From: an uncultured Mycolicibacterium sp. | Lineage (GTDB): Bacteria; Actinomycetota; Actinomycetes; Mycobacteriales; Mycobacteriaceae | Assembly (NCBI RefSeq): GCF_937941905.1 | Contig: NZ_CALDGS010000072.1 | Location: forward strand, 1-32,776 | Reading direction: 5' to 3' | DNA length: 32,776 nucleotides | Shown here: positions 7,365 to 14,069 of the stretch, piece by piece | How the letters are laid out: each line of letters begins with the position of its first letter | How positions within the stretch are numbered: the first letter of the stretch is position 1 | Translations under genes and position numbers: made by a program | The notes under the pieces: generated by a model | Told to the model about the DNA's origin: nothing | What the model saw: the letters and a program-made list of their open reading frames with translations, nothing else | The model's database searches: none

Positions 7365-8212
7365 CCACGCCGGGGCGGGCGCAGCGCGCGGGTGAAGAAC
7401 ACGTTGACCCGGGTCATCACCGCGGCGTAGGGTCCCCACGCGAGCCGCTTGAACAGGTACAGCGCCCGGATGTCGGCCGAGGTGTAGATGAGGAAGCGGT
7501 TCCGGCGCACCCCGGCCAGGATGCGGTCGGCGGCCCGCTCCGGGGTGACCGCATGCCCCTGGAACCGGCGCACCCAGCGCTGCACCCGCGGGTCGTCGCG
7601 GTCCACCCCGGCGATCTGCACGGTCTGCACGAGCCGGGTGTTCACCGCGCCGGGCACCACCACCGACACCCCGATGCCGTGCCGGGCCAGGTCGAACCGC
7701 AGCACCTCGCTCAGCCCGCGCAGCCCGTACTTGCTGGCGCTGTAGGCGGCGTGCCAGGGCAGCGCCACCAGCCCGGCCGCCGAGGAGACGTTGACCAGGT
7801 GCCCGCCCCGGCCGGCGGCCACCATCGGCGGCACGAACTCCTCGATGACGTGGATCGGGCCCATCAGGTTCACGTCGATCATCGAGCGCCAGTGCTCGTG
7901 GGTGAGCTGGTCGACGGTGCCCCAGGCGGAGATCCCGGCGATGTTCATGACGACGTCCATCGCCGGGTGGACGGTGTGGATGTCGGCGGCGAACGCGGCG
8001 ACGGCGTCGAAGTCGGCGATGTCGAGCGCGCGGTGGGCGGCCACTGTGGCACCGCGTGCCCGGGCGTCGGCCACGGTGCGCTCCAGCCCCTCGGCGTCCC
8101 GGTCGGTCAGGAACAGCTGCGCGCCCTCGGCGGCGAGTTTCAGGGCCACCGCGCGGCCGATGCCGCTGGCGGCGCCGGTGATGAGACAGCGTTTGCCCGC
8201 GAAGCCCGCCAT
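7361..8212 (-). CDS. SDR family oxidoreductase (Rv3057c-like)
   Basis: Classical short-chain dehydrogenase of 283 residues. The cofactor motif is TGAASGIG (residues 12-19). N90-I-A-G marks the NAG region, S144 (NVSSAAG) is the catalytic Ser, and Y157-SAS-K161 is the catalytic pair. The acidic residue D37 after the second beta strand (LFLTDRD) suggests NAD(H) preference. The C-terminal extension (about residues 245-283) is hydrophobic and aromatic (LYLFKRLAWGPYAAVMTRVN), suggesting membrane association or a hydrophobic substrate. It lies 18 bp downstream of a TetR gene on the same strand and is probably co-transcribed with it and controlled by it. Substrate unknown; the neighbouring cyp136 hints at lipid or terpenoid chemistry. 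Confidence 0.9.
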   Translation of the reverse strand: MAGFAGKRCLITGAASGIGRAVALKLAAEGAQLFLTDRDAEGLERTVADARARGATVAAHRALDIADFDAVAAFAADIHTVHPAMDVVMNIAGISAWGTVDQLTHEHWRSMIDVNLMGPIHVIEEFVPPMVAAGRGGHLVNVSSAAGLVALPWHAAYSASKYGLRGLSEVLRFDLARHGIGVSVVVPGAVNTRLVQTVQIAGVDRDDPRVQRWVRRFQGHAVTPERAADRILAGVRRNRFLIYTSADIRALYLFKRLAWGPYAAVMTRVNVFFTRALRPPRRG

Positions 8213-8230
8213 GGCGGTGACCCTACCGGG

Positions 8231-8863
8231 TCAGTCGACGGTGCCGCCGCCCCACAACGCGTACAGCCAGAGTTTCTGCAGGATCGCGATCGCGCGCTGG
8301 GGGTCCTCGCCACGCCCGACGAAGGCGCTGTCGTGGATCAGGGTGTGGGCGGTGGTGGCCACCAGGGTGCGCACCAGGGCGGGCAGGTCGTCGCTGATCG
8401 GCCGGGCCCCGTCGTCCTGGCGCACCACGCGGACGATCTTGTCGATGACCGTCGTCATGAAGTCGTCCATCATCTCGCGGATCTGCCCGTCGGTGTTGCG
8501 CGCCGAGGTGCAGGCGCGCATCACCGGGTCGTTGTTGGTGTAGACCGCGGCGGCGTAGCCGACCATCCGCTGCGCGAATTCGGCTGGGGTTTCGCCGGGT
8601 TCGCGCGGGGCGAAGTTGTGGGTGAGTTTGTCCAGCTCCGACATCGCCTCGGCGAGGATGACGGCGAGCACGGCGTACTTGGAGTCGAAGTAGAAGTAGA
8701 ACCCCGACCGTGCCACCCCGGCCCGCTCGCTGATGGTGCTCACCGACAGGTCGGCGAAGGGGCGCTCCTGCAGTAACTCGCGCACCGCGGTGACGATGGC
8801 GTCGCGCTGACGGTCCCCGCGGCTGCGGCGGGTTTCCGCCGGTGGTGTGGATTCGACGGTCAC
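8231..8863 (-). CDS. TetR family regulator (Rv3058c-like)
   Basis: A 210-residue regulator. The helix-turn-helix is RDAIVTAVRELLQERPFADLS followed by ISERAGVARSGFYFYFDSKY (recognition helix about residues 45-63). The C-terminal domain carries EFAQRMVGYAAAVYTNNDPV and matches the layout of EthR-like mycobacterial TetR proteins in a general way. The GTG at 8863 is chosen because it starts just before the conserved part and AAGG lies about 10 nt upstream. The much longer open frame extending to 10345 on this strand is antisense to cyp136 and is rejected. The gene diverges from cyp136 with palindromes in between and precedes the SDR, so it probably represses both. Confidence 0.92.
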   Translation of the reverse strand: MTVESTPPAETRRSRGDRQRDAIVTAVRELLQERPFADLSVSTISERAGVARSGFYFYFDSKYAVLAVILAEAMSELDKLTHNFAPREPGETPAEFAQRMVGYAAAVYTNNDPVMRACTSARNTDGQIREMMDDFMTTVIDKIVRVVRQDDGARPISDDLPALVRTLVATTAHTLIHDSAFVGRGEDPQRAIAILQKLWLYALWGGGTVD

Positions 8864-8902
8864 GGCGTCAACCTTGTCACCGCAACCCGCCGGACTCAAA
8901 AC

Positions 8903-8946
8903 TTGACAGGCGTCAACGAGGACGTTCAGGATGAGGGTCAGTGACC
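8903..8946. promoter_or_regulatory. Palindromes between tetR and cyp136
   Basis: TTGAC-AGGC-GTCAA at 8903-8916 and GGTCA-G-TGACC at 8936-8946 are perfect inverted repeats in the 120-bp divergent region, sharing the half-site TGAC/GTCA. They are likely operators of the adjacent TetR controlling itself and cyp136. This is inference from position and symmetry. Confidence 0.55.
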
Positions 8947-8983
8947 TGAGCCACACCACTGGGCCGATTAGGAGCTTGTCACG

Positions 8984-10465
8984 ATGCCGACGATCAGCAC
9001 CACCGAGTATTTGCTCGACCAGGCCAAGCGCCGCCTGACCCCCACGGTGAACAACCTGCCGGGGATGGGCCTGATCGAGAAGAAACTGCGCGAGCACGAC
9101 TTCAAGCAGTTCGTGCTCGCCGAACCGCCCCCGGGCAGCGGGCTCAAGCCGGTGATGGGCGACTCGGGTGTGCCGATCATCGGCCACATGATCGAGACGT
9201 TCCGCGGCGGGCCGGACTACCTGCTGCACGTCTACCGCAAGTACGGGCCGATCCACTACGCCTACTCCCCCGCGCTGCCCTCGGTGGTGGCGCTCGGCCC
9301 GGACGCCACCCAGGAGGTGTTCACCAACAAGAACAAGGACTTCTCGATGAAGGGCTGGCACCCGGTCATCGGGCCGTTCTTCAAGCGCGGGCTGATGATG
9401 CTCGACTTCGAGGAGCACCTGTTCCACCGCCGGATCATGCAGGAGGCGTTCACCCGCACCCGGCTGGCCGGCTACGTCGAGCACATCGACAAGGTGGCCT
9501 CGAAGGTGGTGGCCAACGACTGGGTCACCAACGACCCGCGCTTCCTGTTCTACCCGTCGGTCAAGAAGCTGACCCTCGACATCGCCTCGGTGGTGTTCAT
9601 GGGCCACGAGCCGGGCACCGACGTCGAGCTGGTCACCAAGATCAACGACGCGTTCGCGGTCGCCACCCGCGCCGGCGGCGCGATCATCCGCACCCCGGTG
9701 CCGCCGTTCAAGTGGTGGCGCGGGCTGCAGGCGCGCAAGACCCTGGAGAGCTACTTCGAGCAGCGGGTCAAGGAGCGCCGCGGCGCCGAGGGCACCGACA
9801 TGCTCACCGTGCTCTGCCACACCGAGGACGAGGACGGCAACCGGTTCTCCGACGAGGACATCATCAACCACATGATCTTCCTGATGATGGCCGCCCACGA
9901 CACGTCCACGTCGACGCTCACGACGATGGCGTACCACCTTGCGGCCAACCAGGATTGGCAGGATGCGTGCCGCGACGAGTGCGCCCGGCTCGGTGACGGC
10001 CCGCTGGATCTGGAGGCCCTCGAGAAGCTCGAGACGATGGACCTGGTGATCAACGAGTCGCTGCGGATGGTCACCCCGCTGCCGTTCAACGTGCGCCAGA
10101 CCGTCCGCGACACCGATCTGCTGGGCTACTACATCCCGGCCGGCACCAACGTGGTGGTCTGGCCCGGCATGAACCACCGGCTGCCCGAGCTGTGGACCGA
10201 TCCGGACAAGTTCGACCCGGCCCGGTTCGCCGAGCCGCGCAACGAGCACAAGCGGCACCGGTACGCGTTCACCCCGTTCGGCGGCGGCGCGCACAAGTGC
10301 ATCGGCATGGTGTTCGGCCAGCTGGAGATCAAGACCGTCATGCACCGGCTGCTGCGCAACTACCGGCTGGAACCGCCGTACCCGGGCTACAAGGCCAAGC
10401 TGGACTACGCCGGGATGCCGGTGCCGATGGACGGCATGCCGATCGTGCTGCGCCCGATCCGCTGA
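8984..10465 (+). CDS. cyp136: Cytochrome P450, CYP136 family
   Basis: A 493-residue haem monooxygenase that inserts oxygen into a hydrophobic substrate with electrons from ferredoxin. The haem ligand is Cys439 in FTPFGGGAHKCIG. The I-helix oxygen-activation motif is AAHDTSTST, and the K-helix ExxR is NESLRMVTP. It is longer than typical bacterial P450s because of an N-terminal region (about 60 residues, including VNNLPGMGLIEKKLREHDF) before the first conserved segment PIIGHMIE. It is the Rv3059-like gene by its start sequence and neighbours. The ATG at 8984 has TAGGAG 9 nt upstream. Substrate is not established; the fold segment AFTPFGGG and overall style are CYP51-like, so a sterol or terpenoid is possible. 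Confidence 0.93.
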   Translation: MPTISTTEYLLDQAKRRLTPTVNNLPGMGLIEKKLREHDFKQFVLAEPPPGSGLKPVMGDSGVPIIGHMIETFRGGPDYLLHVYRKYGPIHYAYSPALPSVVALGPDATQEVFTNKNKDFSMKGWHPVIGPFFKRGLMMLDFEEHLFHRRIMQEAFTRTRLAGYVEHIDKVASKVVANDWVTNDPRFLFYPSVKKLTLDIASVVFMGHEPGTDVELVTKINDAFAVATRAGGAIIRTPVPPFKWWRGLQARKTLESYFEQRVKERRGAEGTDMLTVLCHTEDEDGNRFSDEDIINHMIFLMMAAHDTSTSTLTTMAYHLAANQDWQDACRDECARLGDGPLDLEALEKLETMDLVINESLRMVTPLPFNVRQTVRDTDLLGYYIPAGTNVVVWPGMNHRLPELWTDPDKFDPARFAEPRNEHKRHRYAFTPFGGGAHKCIGMVFGQLEIKTVMHRLLRNYRLEPPYPGYKAKLDYAGMPVPMDGMPIVLRPIR

Positions 10466-10490
10466 GCCTTCCCCGGTCGCCTTCTCCGGC

Positions 10491-10547
10491 GAGCAGACGC
10501 GAAAAACCCCCTGTCGCGACCCGCGCAGGGGGTTTTCGCGTCTGCTC
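10491..10547. terminator. Long bidirectional hairpin after cyp136
   Basis: A stem of 22-23 bp joins 10491-10513 (GAGCAGACGCG, five A, CCCCCTG) to 10526-10547, with one bulged A and a 12-nt loop. It sits between convergent cyp136 and the LeuA-like gene. The A5/T4 tract lies inside the stem. I recall similar GAGCAGACGC...GCGTCTGCTC hairpins between mycobacterial genes, so it may be a dispersed element. Confidence 0.75.
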
Positions 10548-10559
10548 GCGGGTGGCAGG

Positions 10560-11075
10560 TCAGGCCCGCAGCAGCCGGTTGGCGCAGGCGACCACCGCGC
10601 GCAGCGCCGACTGGGTGGCGTCGCGCGCCAGGCCGAGCCCCCAGTCGGTGTGCGCGCCGTCGGAGCCGCGGATGATGGTCGCGGTGCGCGCCCCGACGGT
10701 GGGCAGTTGGTGGAAGCCCACGGTCTCCACCTTCACCCCGCGCTCGTAGAGCATCTCGGTGAGCGCGGCGATCGGGCCACTGGCCGACGCGGTGCAGGTA
10801 CCCACCGCGTCCCCGACGGCCAGGGTGGCCTCGTAGGTGTACAGCCGCGCCCACGGCCCCACGCTGCGCGGTGCCGGGGCGGCGCAGGCGAAGTGCCCGA
10901 GCCGCACCCGGCCGTCGGCCGGGGCGTAGGTGGCCAGAAAGTCCGCCCACGACATCCCGTCGGCCTGCTCACGCAGGCCCGGGGGCAACGGCGCACCGAA
11001 ATACGAACGTGCGGAAGATCTTTGAGCGTTAATACAACTTGTGCGAAGAATATTCGCCGAACCCAGGAACCCCAT
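10560..11075 (-). CDS. Stand-alone LeuA regulatory (dimerisation)-domain protein
   Basis: A 171-residue protein resembling only the C-terminal allosteric domain of 2-isopropylmalate synthase: WARLYTYEATLAVGDAV, then GPIAALTEMLYERGVKVETV, and a C-terminal ATQSALRAVVACANRLL like the terminal helix of LeuA. The catalytic TIM barrel and its HxH metal site are absent. The N-terminal 40 residues (SYFGAPLPPGLREQADGMSW) occur, from memory, in a family annotated as alpha-isopropylmalate synthase regulatory-domain proteins in mycobacteria. It might bind leucine or a related effector; its role is unknown. The ATG at 11075 is preferred over the TTG at 11129. The gene ends next to the bidirectional hairpin. 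About 190 bp upstream of it hold no recognised gene. Confidence 0.75.
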   Translation of the reverse strand: MGFLGSANILRTSCINAQRSSARSYFGAPLPPGLREQADGMSWADFLATYAPADGRVRLGHFACAAPAPRSVGPWARLYTYEATLAVGDAVGTCTASASGPIAALTEMLYERGVKVETVGFHQLPTVGARTATIIRGSDGAHTDWGLGLARDATQSALRAVVACANRLLRA

Positions 11076-11267
11076 TTGTGCCGGTCTTCTCTTGAGTCGA
11101 TCGAGTGATCTGCGGACGGCGACCGACAAAGCGACAACCCACAGCGGGGCGTCGGTCGGATCAGACCCCGCTGCGGTTGACTACTACGAGTCTCCTCGGC
11201 ACGTTCGCGATGGTAGGCCTTCGGCCGCACCCCGCGCAACGCGTTATCCGGCACGGCGCAGCGGCCG

Positions 11268-12326
11268 CTACCGGAACGGGTTGTCACCGCGGGTGACGCG
11301 GGTGCCGAGCTCGATGAGGTTGACCGCGGAGGCGTGCAGCCGCTCCCCCGCCTCCTTCGGCGCCAGCCCGGCCAGGTACCGCGACCAGGTGCCCTCGATG
11401 ACGATGCCGAGCTTGAAGCAGGCCAGTGCGACGTACCAGTCCAGGTGCTCGGTGCGGCGTCCACCGGCGTCGTAGTAGGCCGTCAGCAGCTCGTCGCGCA
11501 CCGCCAGCCCGCCCAGGGCCGCCAGCTCGGCGCCGACCTCGATCGGGTTGGGGTCGGTCGGCCAGCACACCAGCATCCAGCCCAGGTCCAGCAGCGGGTC
11601 CCCGACCGTGCACATCTCCCAGTCGACGAACGCCGCCACCGCCGGCCGGTCGCGGCGCAGCATGACGTTGCTCAGATGCGCGTCGCCGTGCATGATGCCG
11701 GGCGGCCCGTCCGGCGGCCGGTGCTCGTCCAGCCAGGCGGCCAACCGGTCGACGTCGAGGGTGGCCGGGTCGTACCCGTCGTGCCGGTAGCTCTCCAGCA
11801 GTTTGCGGAACTGCGGGACCTGCCGCTGCAGGAACGAGCCGGGCCGTTTCAGCGCGGCCAGCGGCCGACCCTCCCAGGTGGCGTTGCCGAGCTCGGCCAG
11901 GGCCGCGGCGTAGGCGGGGCCGACGTCGTGGCGCAGCGCCGGGTCGTTGCGGTAGGCGTCGCTGACCTCGGTGCCGGGATTGAACCCGTCGATCTCCTCC
12001 ATCAGGTAGAACACCACCCCGAGCACGTCGAGGTCCTCGCAGGCGGCGATGAGCTCGGGGTGCGGTACCGCGCTGCCGGCCAGGGTGCGCAGCACCGCGA
12101 TCTCGCGCTGCATGGTCTGGTTGCTGTTGGGGCGCGGGTGCACCGGCGGCCGGCGCAGCACCACCGGCCGGCCGTCGATGCGCAGCCGCACCACCACGTT
12201 CTGGCTGCCGCCGGCCAGCGGTTCGACGTCGGACACCGTGGCGCCGAGCCCCTCGGCCCGGACCCAGCGCTGCAGGGCGGCCAGAGCGTCGTCGGTCAGG
12301 GTGGGCACCGCGGCGTGGTCGAGCAT
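11268..12326 (-). CDS. Phosphotransferase family protein (APH/choline-kinase fold)
   Basis: A 352-residue kinase-fold protein. LAGGSQNVVVRL (residues 38-49) forms the nucleotide loop, HGDAHLSN (213-220) is the catalytic Brenner motif, and VDWEMCTVGDPLLDL (234-248) carries the metal-binding Asp. In actinobacteria such proteins are often encoded beside or fused to acyl-CoA dehydrogenases and are annotated as aminoglycoside phosphotransferase-like. They more likely phosphorylate a metabolic hydroxyl group, as the plant and animal ACAD10/11 kinases do with 4-hydroxyacyl-CoA. Antibiotic resistance should not be assumed. It is 21 bp downstream of the methyltransferase gene and probably in its operon. 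The ATG at 12326 lacks a strong ribosome site. Confidence 0.85.
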   Translation of the reverse strand: MLDHAAVPTLTDDALAALQRWVRAEGLGATVSDVEPLAGGSQNVVVRLRIDGRPVVLRRPPVHPRPNSNQTMQREIAVLRTLAGSAVPHPELIAACEDLDVLGVVFYLMEEIDGFNPGTEVSDAYRNDPALRHDVGPAYAAALAELGNATWEGRPLAALKRPGSFLQRQVPQFRKLLESYRHDGYDPATLDVDRLAAWLDEHRPPDGPPGIMHGDAHLSNVMLRRDRPAVAAFVDWEMCTVGDPLLDLGWMLVCWPTDPNPIEVGAELAALGGLAVRDELLTAYYDAGGRRTEHLDWYVALACFKLGIVIEGTWSRYLAGLAPKEAGERLHASAVNLIELGTRVTRGDNPFR

Positions 12327-12347
12327 GCCGCCATACTGCCAGCCCGG

Positions 12348-13163
12348 TCAGCGTCTGCGGGCCACGAACAGCAGATATTCCCAGGACATTTCGCGACCAC
12401 CGGCCAGTGCCTCGTCGCCGAGCCGGGCCAGTGCGGCGTCGAGTTCGGCGAGCCGCCGCGGGTCGTCGCCGACGGCCCGGTAGGCCGCGATGGTCGGCCC
12501 GTAGTTGGTCTTGAAGAAGTCGCGGAACGCCGCCCCGTCGGTGAACAGCCCGACGGGCAGGGCGCAACGTCCGGTGCGCACGTCGGCCACCTCCGACCCG
12601 AGCAGCCTGCGCACATAGGATTCGTTGCCCCACAACGGTGGTGGTGACACCCCGGGCGGCGGAGCCGGGACGAACGGCCGCATGGCGGCGAACATCCGGC
12701 CGATGAACCCGTCCGGGGTCCAGCTGAGCAGCCCGACGGTGCCGCCGGGCCGACAGACCCGGACCAGCTCGGCGGCGGCCCGCTCGTGATGCGGGGCGAA
12801 CATCACCCCGATACAGGACAGCACCGCGTCGAATGCGCCGTCGGCGAATGGCAGCGCCTCGGCGTTGGCCACCTGCCAGTCCAGGTCCAGGCCGCGTTCG
12901 GCGGCGGCCTGCCGGCCCTGGTCGAGCAGTTTCGGGCACAGGTCGGCGGCCACCACCCGGGCCCCGGTGGCGGCGGCGGGCAGCGCCGCGTTCCCGGTGC
13001 CGGCGGCCACGTCGAGAACCCGTTGTCCGGGGCCGATACCGGTAGCGGCGACGAGTTCGGGTCCGAGCGGAGCGACGATCCGGTCGGCGATGGCGGCGTA
13101 GTCGCCGAGCGCCCACAGCGCGCGGTGGCGGGTCTCGAGTTCGGTGTCGGTCGGCGCGGTCAT
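12348..13163 (-). CDS. Class I SAM-dependent methyltransferase
   Basis: A 271-residue Rossmann-fold methyltransferase. Motif I is VLDVAAGTGNAA (residues 49-60), the acidic end of the next strand is AADLCPKLL (72-80), motif II/III is EALPFADGAFDAVLSCIGVMF, and the later strand is VCRPGGTVGLLSWTPDGFIG. These are the Methyltransf_11/UbiE-like landmarks; the acceptor is unknown. The ATG at 13163 follows GAAGGGGGAATC on the minus strand. It diverges from an HxlR regulator across 120 bp that contain repeated GTAC sites, so it is the likely target of that regulator. The phosphotransferase gene follows. Confidence 0.88.
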   Translation of the reverse strand: MTAPTDTELETRHRALWALGDYAAIADRIVAPLGPELVAATGIGPGQRVLDVAAGTGNAALPAAATGARVVAADLCPKLLDQGRQAAAERGLDLDWQVANAEALPFADGAFDAVLSCIGVMFAPHHERAAAELVRVCRPGGTVGLLSWTPDGFIGRMFAAMRPFVPAPPPGVSPPPLWGNESYVRRLLGSEVADVRTGRCALPVGLFTDGAAFRDFFKTNYGPTIAAYRAVGDDPRRLAELDAALARLGDEALAGGREMSWEYLLFVARRR

Positions 13164-13217
13164 GATTCCCCCTTCGGTGTGGACTCGATCGTCACCCCGG
13201 GCGGATCACGCCGACCA

Positions 13218-13255
13218 GTACCAAATCTGTACCGGTGCTGTTTGGATGGCGGTAC
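13218..13255. promoter_or_regulatory. Triple GTAC sites, candidate HxlR operator
   Basis: GTAC occurs at 13218-13221, 13229-13232 and 13252-13255, with starts 11 and 23 bp apart (about one and two helical turns). The first two sit in AGTACCAAATCTGTACCGG. Several HxlR-family proteins bind GTAC-containing dyad sites. The position between the divergent methyltransferase and HxlR genes supports this; binding is inference. Confidence 0.45.
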
Positions 13256-13283
13256 GAACCCCGTGGAGACCGGGAGGTGCCCG

Positions 13284-13961
13284 ATGTCCGGTTACGGCCA
13301 GTTCTGCCCGGTCGCCAAGGCGATGGAGCTGCTCGACGAGCGGTGGACCCTGCTGGTGGTGCGGGAGTTGCTGCTGGGGAGTCACCACTTCAACGAGCTA
13401 CGCCGCGGGCTGCCGCGGATGTCGCCGGCGCTGCTCTCCAAGCGCCTGCGCACGCTGGTGCGCGCCGGGGTCGTCGAGCGTACCGAGATCGACAGCCGCA
13501 CAGCCTATCTGCTCACCGACTGCGGCCGCGAACTGGAGCCGGTGGTGGACGCGCTGGCCGCCTGGGGCGTGCGGTGGATCGGCGAGCTCGGTGAGCAGGA
13601 TCTCGATCCGCACCTGCTGATGTGGGACATGCGGCGCAACATCCCGGTTTCGGCATGGCCGGCGGGACGCACCACCGTGCTCTTCGAGCTGTCCGGGGTG
13701 GCCGCACGGGCGTCGCGGTGGTGGCTGGTGGTCACCGACGGCACCGCCGACGTCTGCGACTTCGACCCCGGCCATGAGATCACCGCCTCGGTGCACACCA
13801 GCCTGCACACCCTGACCCGGATCTGGCGCGGCGACACCGACTGGACACGGGCCCTCGCCGACGGCGCGGTGACGCTGACCGGCCCGGCCGGCGTGCGCCG
13901 GGCGTTGCCGGCCTGGATCGGGCAGGGCCCGCCGGCGGCGGTCCCCCGCCCGGTGCGTTGA
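13284..13961 (+). CDS. HxlR-type winged-helix regulator with C-terminal SCP2-like domain
   Basis: A 225-residue regulator. Residues 1-105 are an HxlR winged helix: CPVAKAMELLDERWTLLVV, ELRRGLPRMSPALLSKRL (recognition helix), and VERTEIDSRTAYLLTDCGRE (wing). Cys8, in the N-terminal FCPV, occupies the position of the redox- or electrophile-sensing Cys of HxlR proteins such as YodB and HypR. About 110 further residues follow (LFELSGVAARASRWWLVVTD to TGPAGVRRALPAWIG). They resemble the SCP2-like fold found fused to some actinobacterial HxlR proteins and could bind a lipid effector; this part is inference. The ATG at 13284 has GGGAGGTG upstream. An open frame reaching back to 12786 is antisense to the methyltransferase and is not used. 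Confidence 0.88.
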   Translation: MSGYGQFCPVAKAMELLDERWTLLVVRELLLGSHHFNELRRGLPRMSPALLSKRLRTLVRAGVVERTEIDSRTAYLLTDCGRELEPVVDALAAWGVRWIGELGEQDLDPHLLMWDMRRNIPVSAWPAGRTTVLFELSGVAARASRWWLVVTDGTADVCDFDPGHEITASVHTSLHTLTRIWRGDTDWTRALADGAVTLTGPAGVRRALPAWIGQGPPAAVPRPVR

Positions 13962-14031
13962 GGAATGCCCCTCACCACCAACCCCGCGCCATCACCCACC
14001 GCCGCCGCATCATGGCCGAACGCGCGGAAAA

Positions 14032-14052
14032 CCCGCCCCCGCCCCGGGCGGG
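14032..14052 (-). terminator. Terminator after fadE22
   Basis: CCCGCCC at 14032-14038 pairs with GGGCGGG at 14046-14052 around a 7-nt loop. On the minus strand the hairpin lies 17 bp past the fadE22 stop and is followed by TTTT. Confidence 0.6.
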
Positions 14053-14069
14053 CCGACGGGCCGCGCCGG

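Noticed and set aside
8863..10345. Extension of the minus-strand TetR frame through the whole cyp136 region
   Set aside because: The extension is antisense to cyp136, and the TetR homology begins at the GTG at 8863. It arises from codon bias.
11268..12326. Reading the phosphotransferase as an aminoglycoside-resistance gene
   Set aside because: The kinase fold is shared by many metabolic kinases. The layout and gene context point to metabolism rather than resistance.
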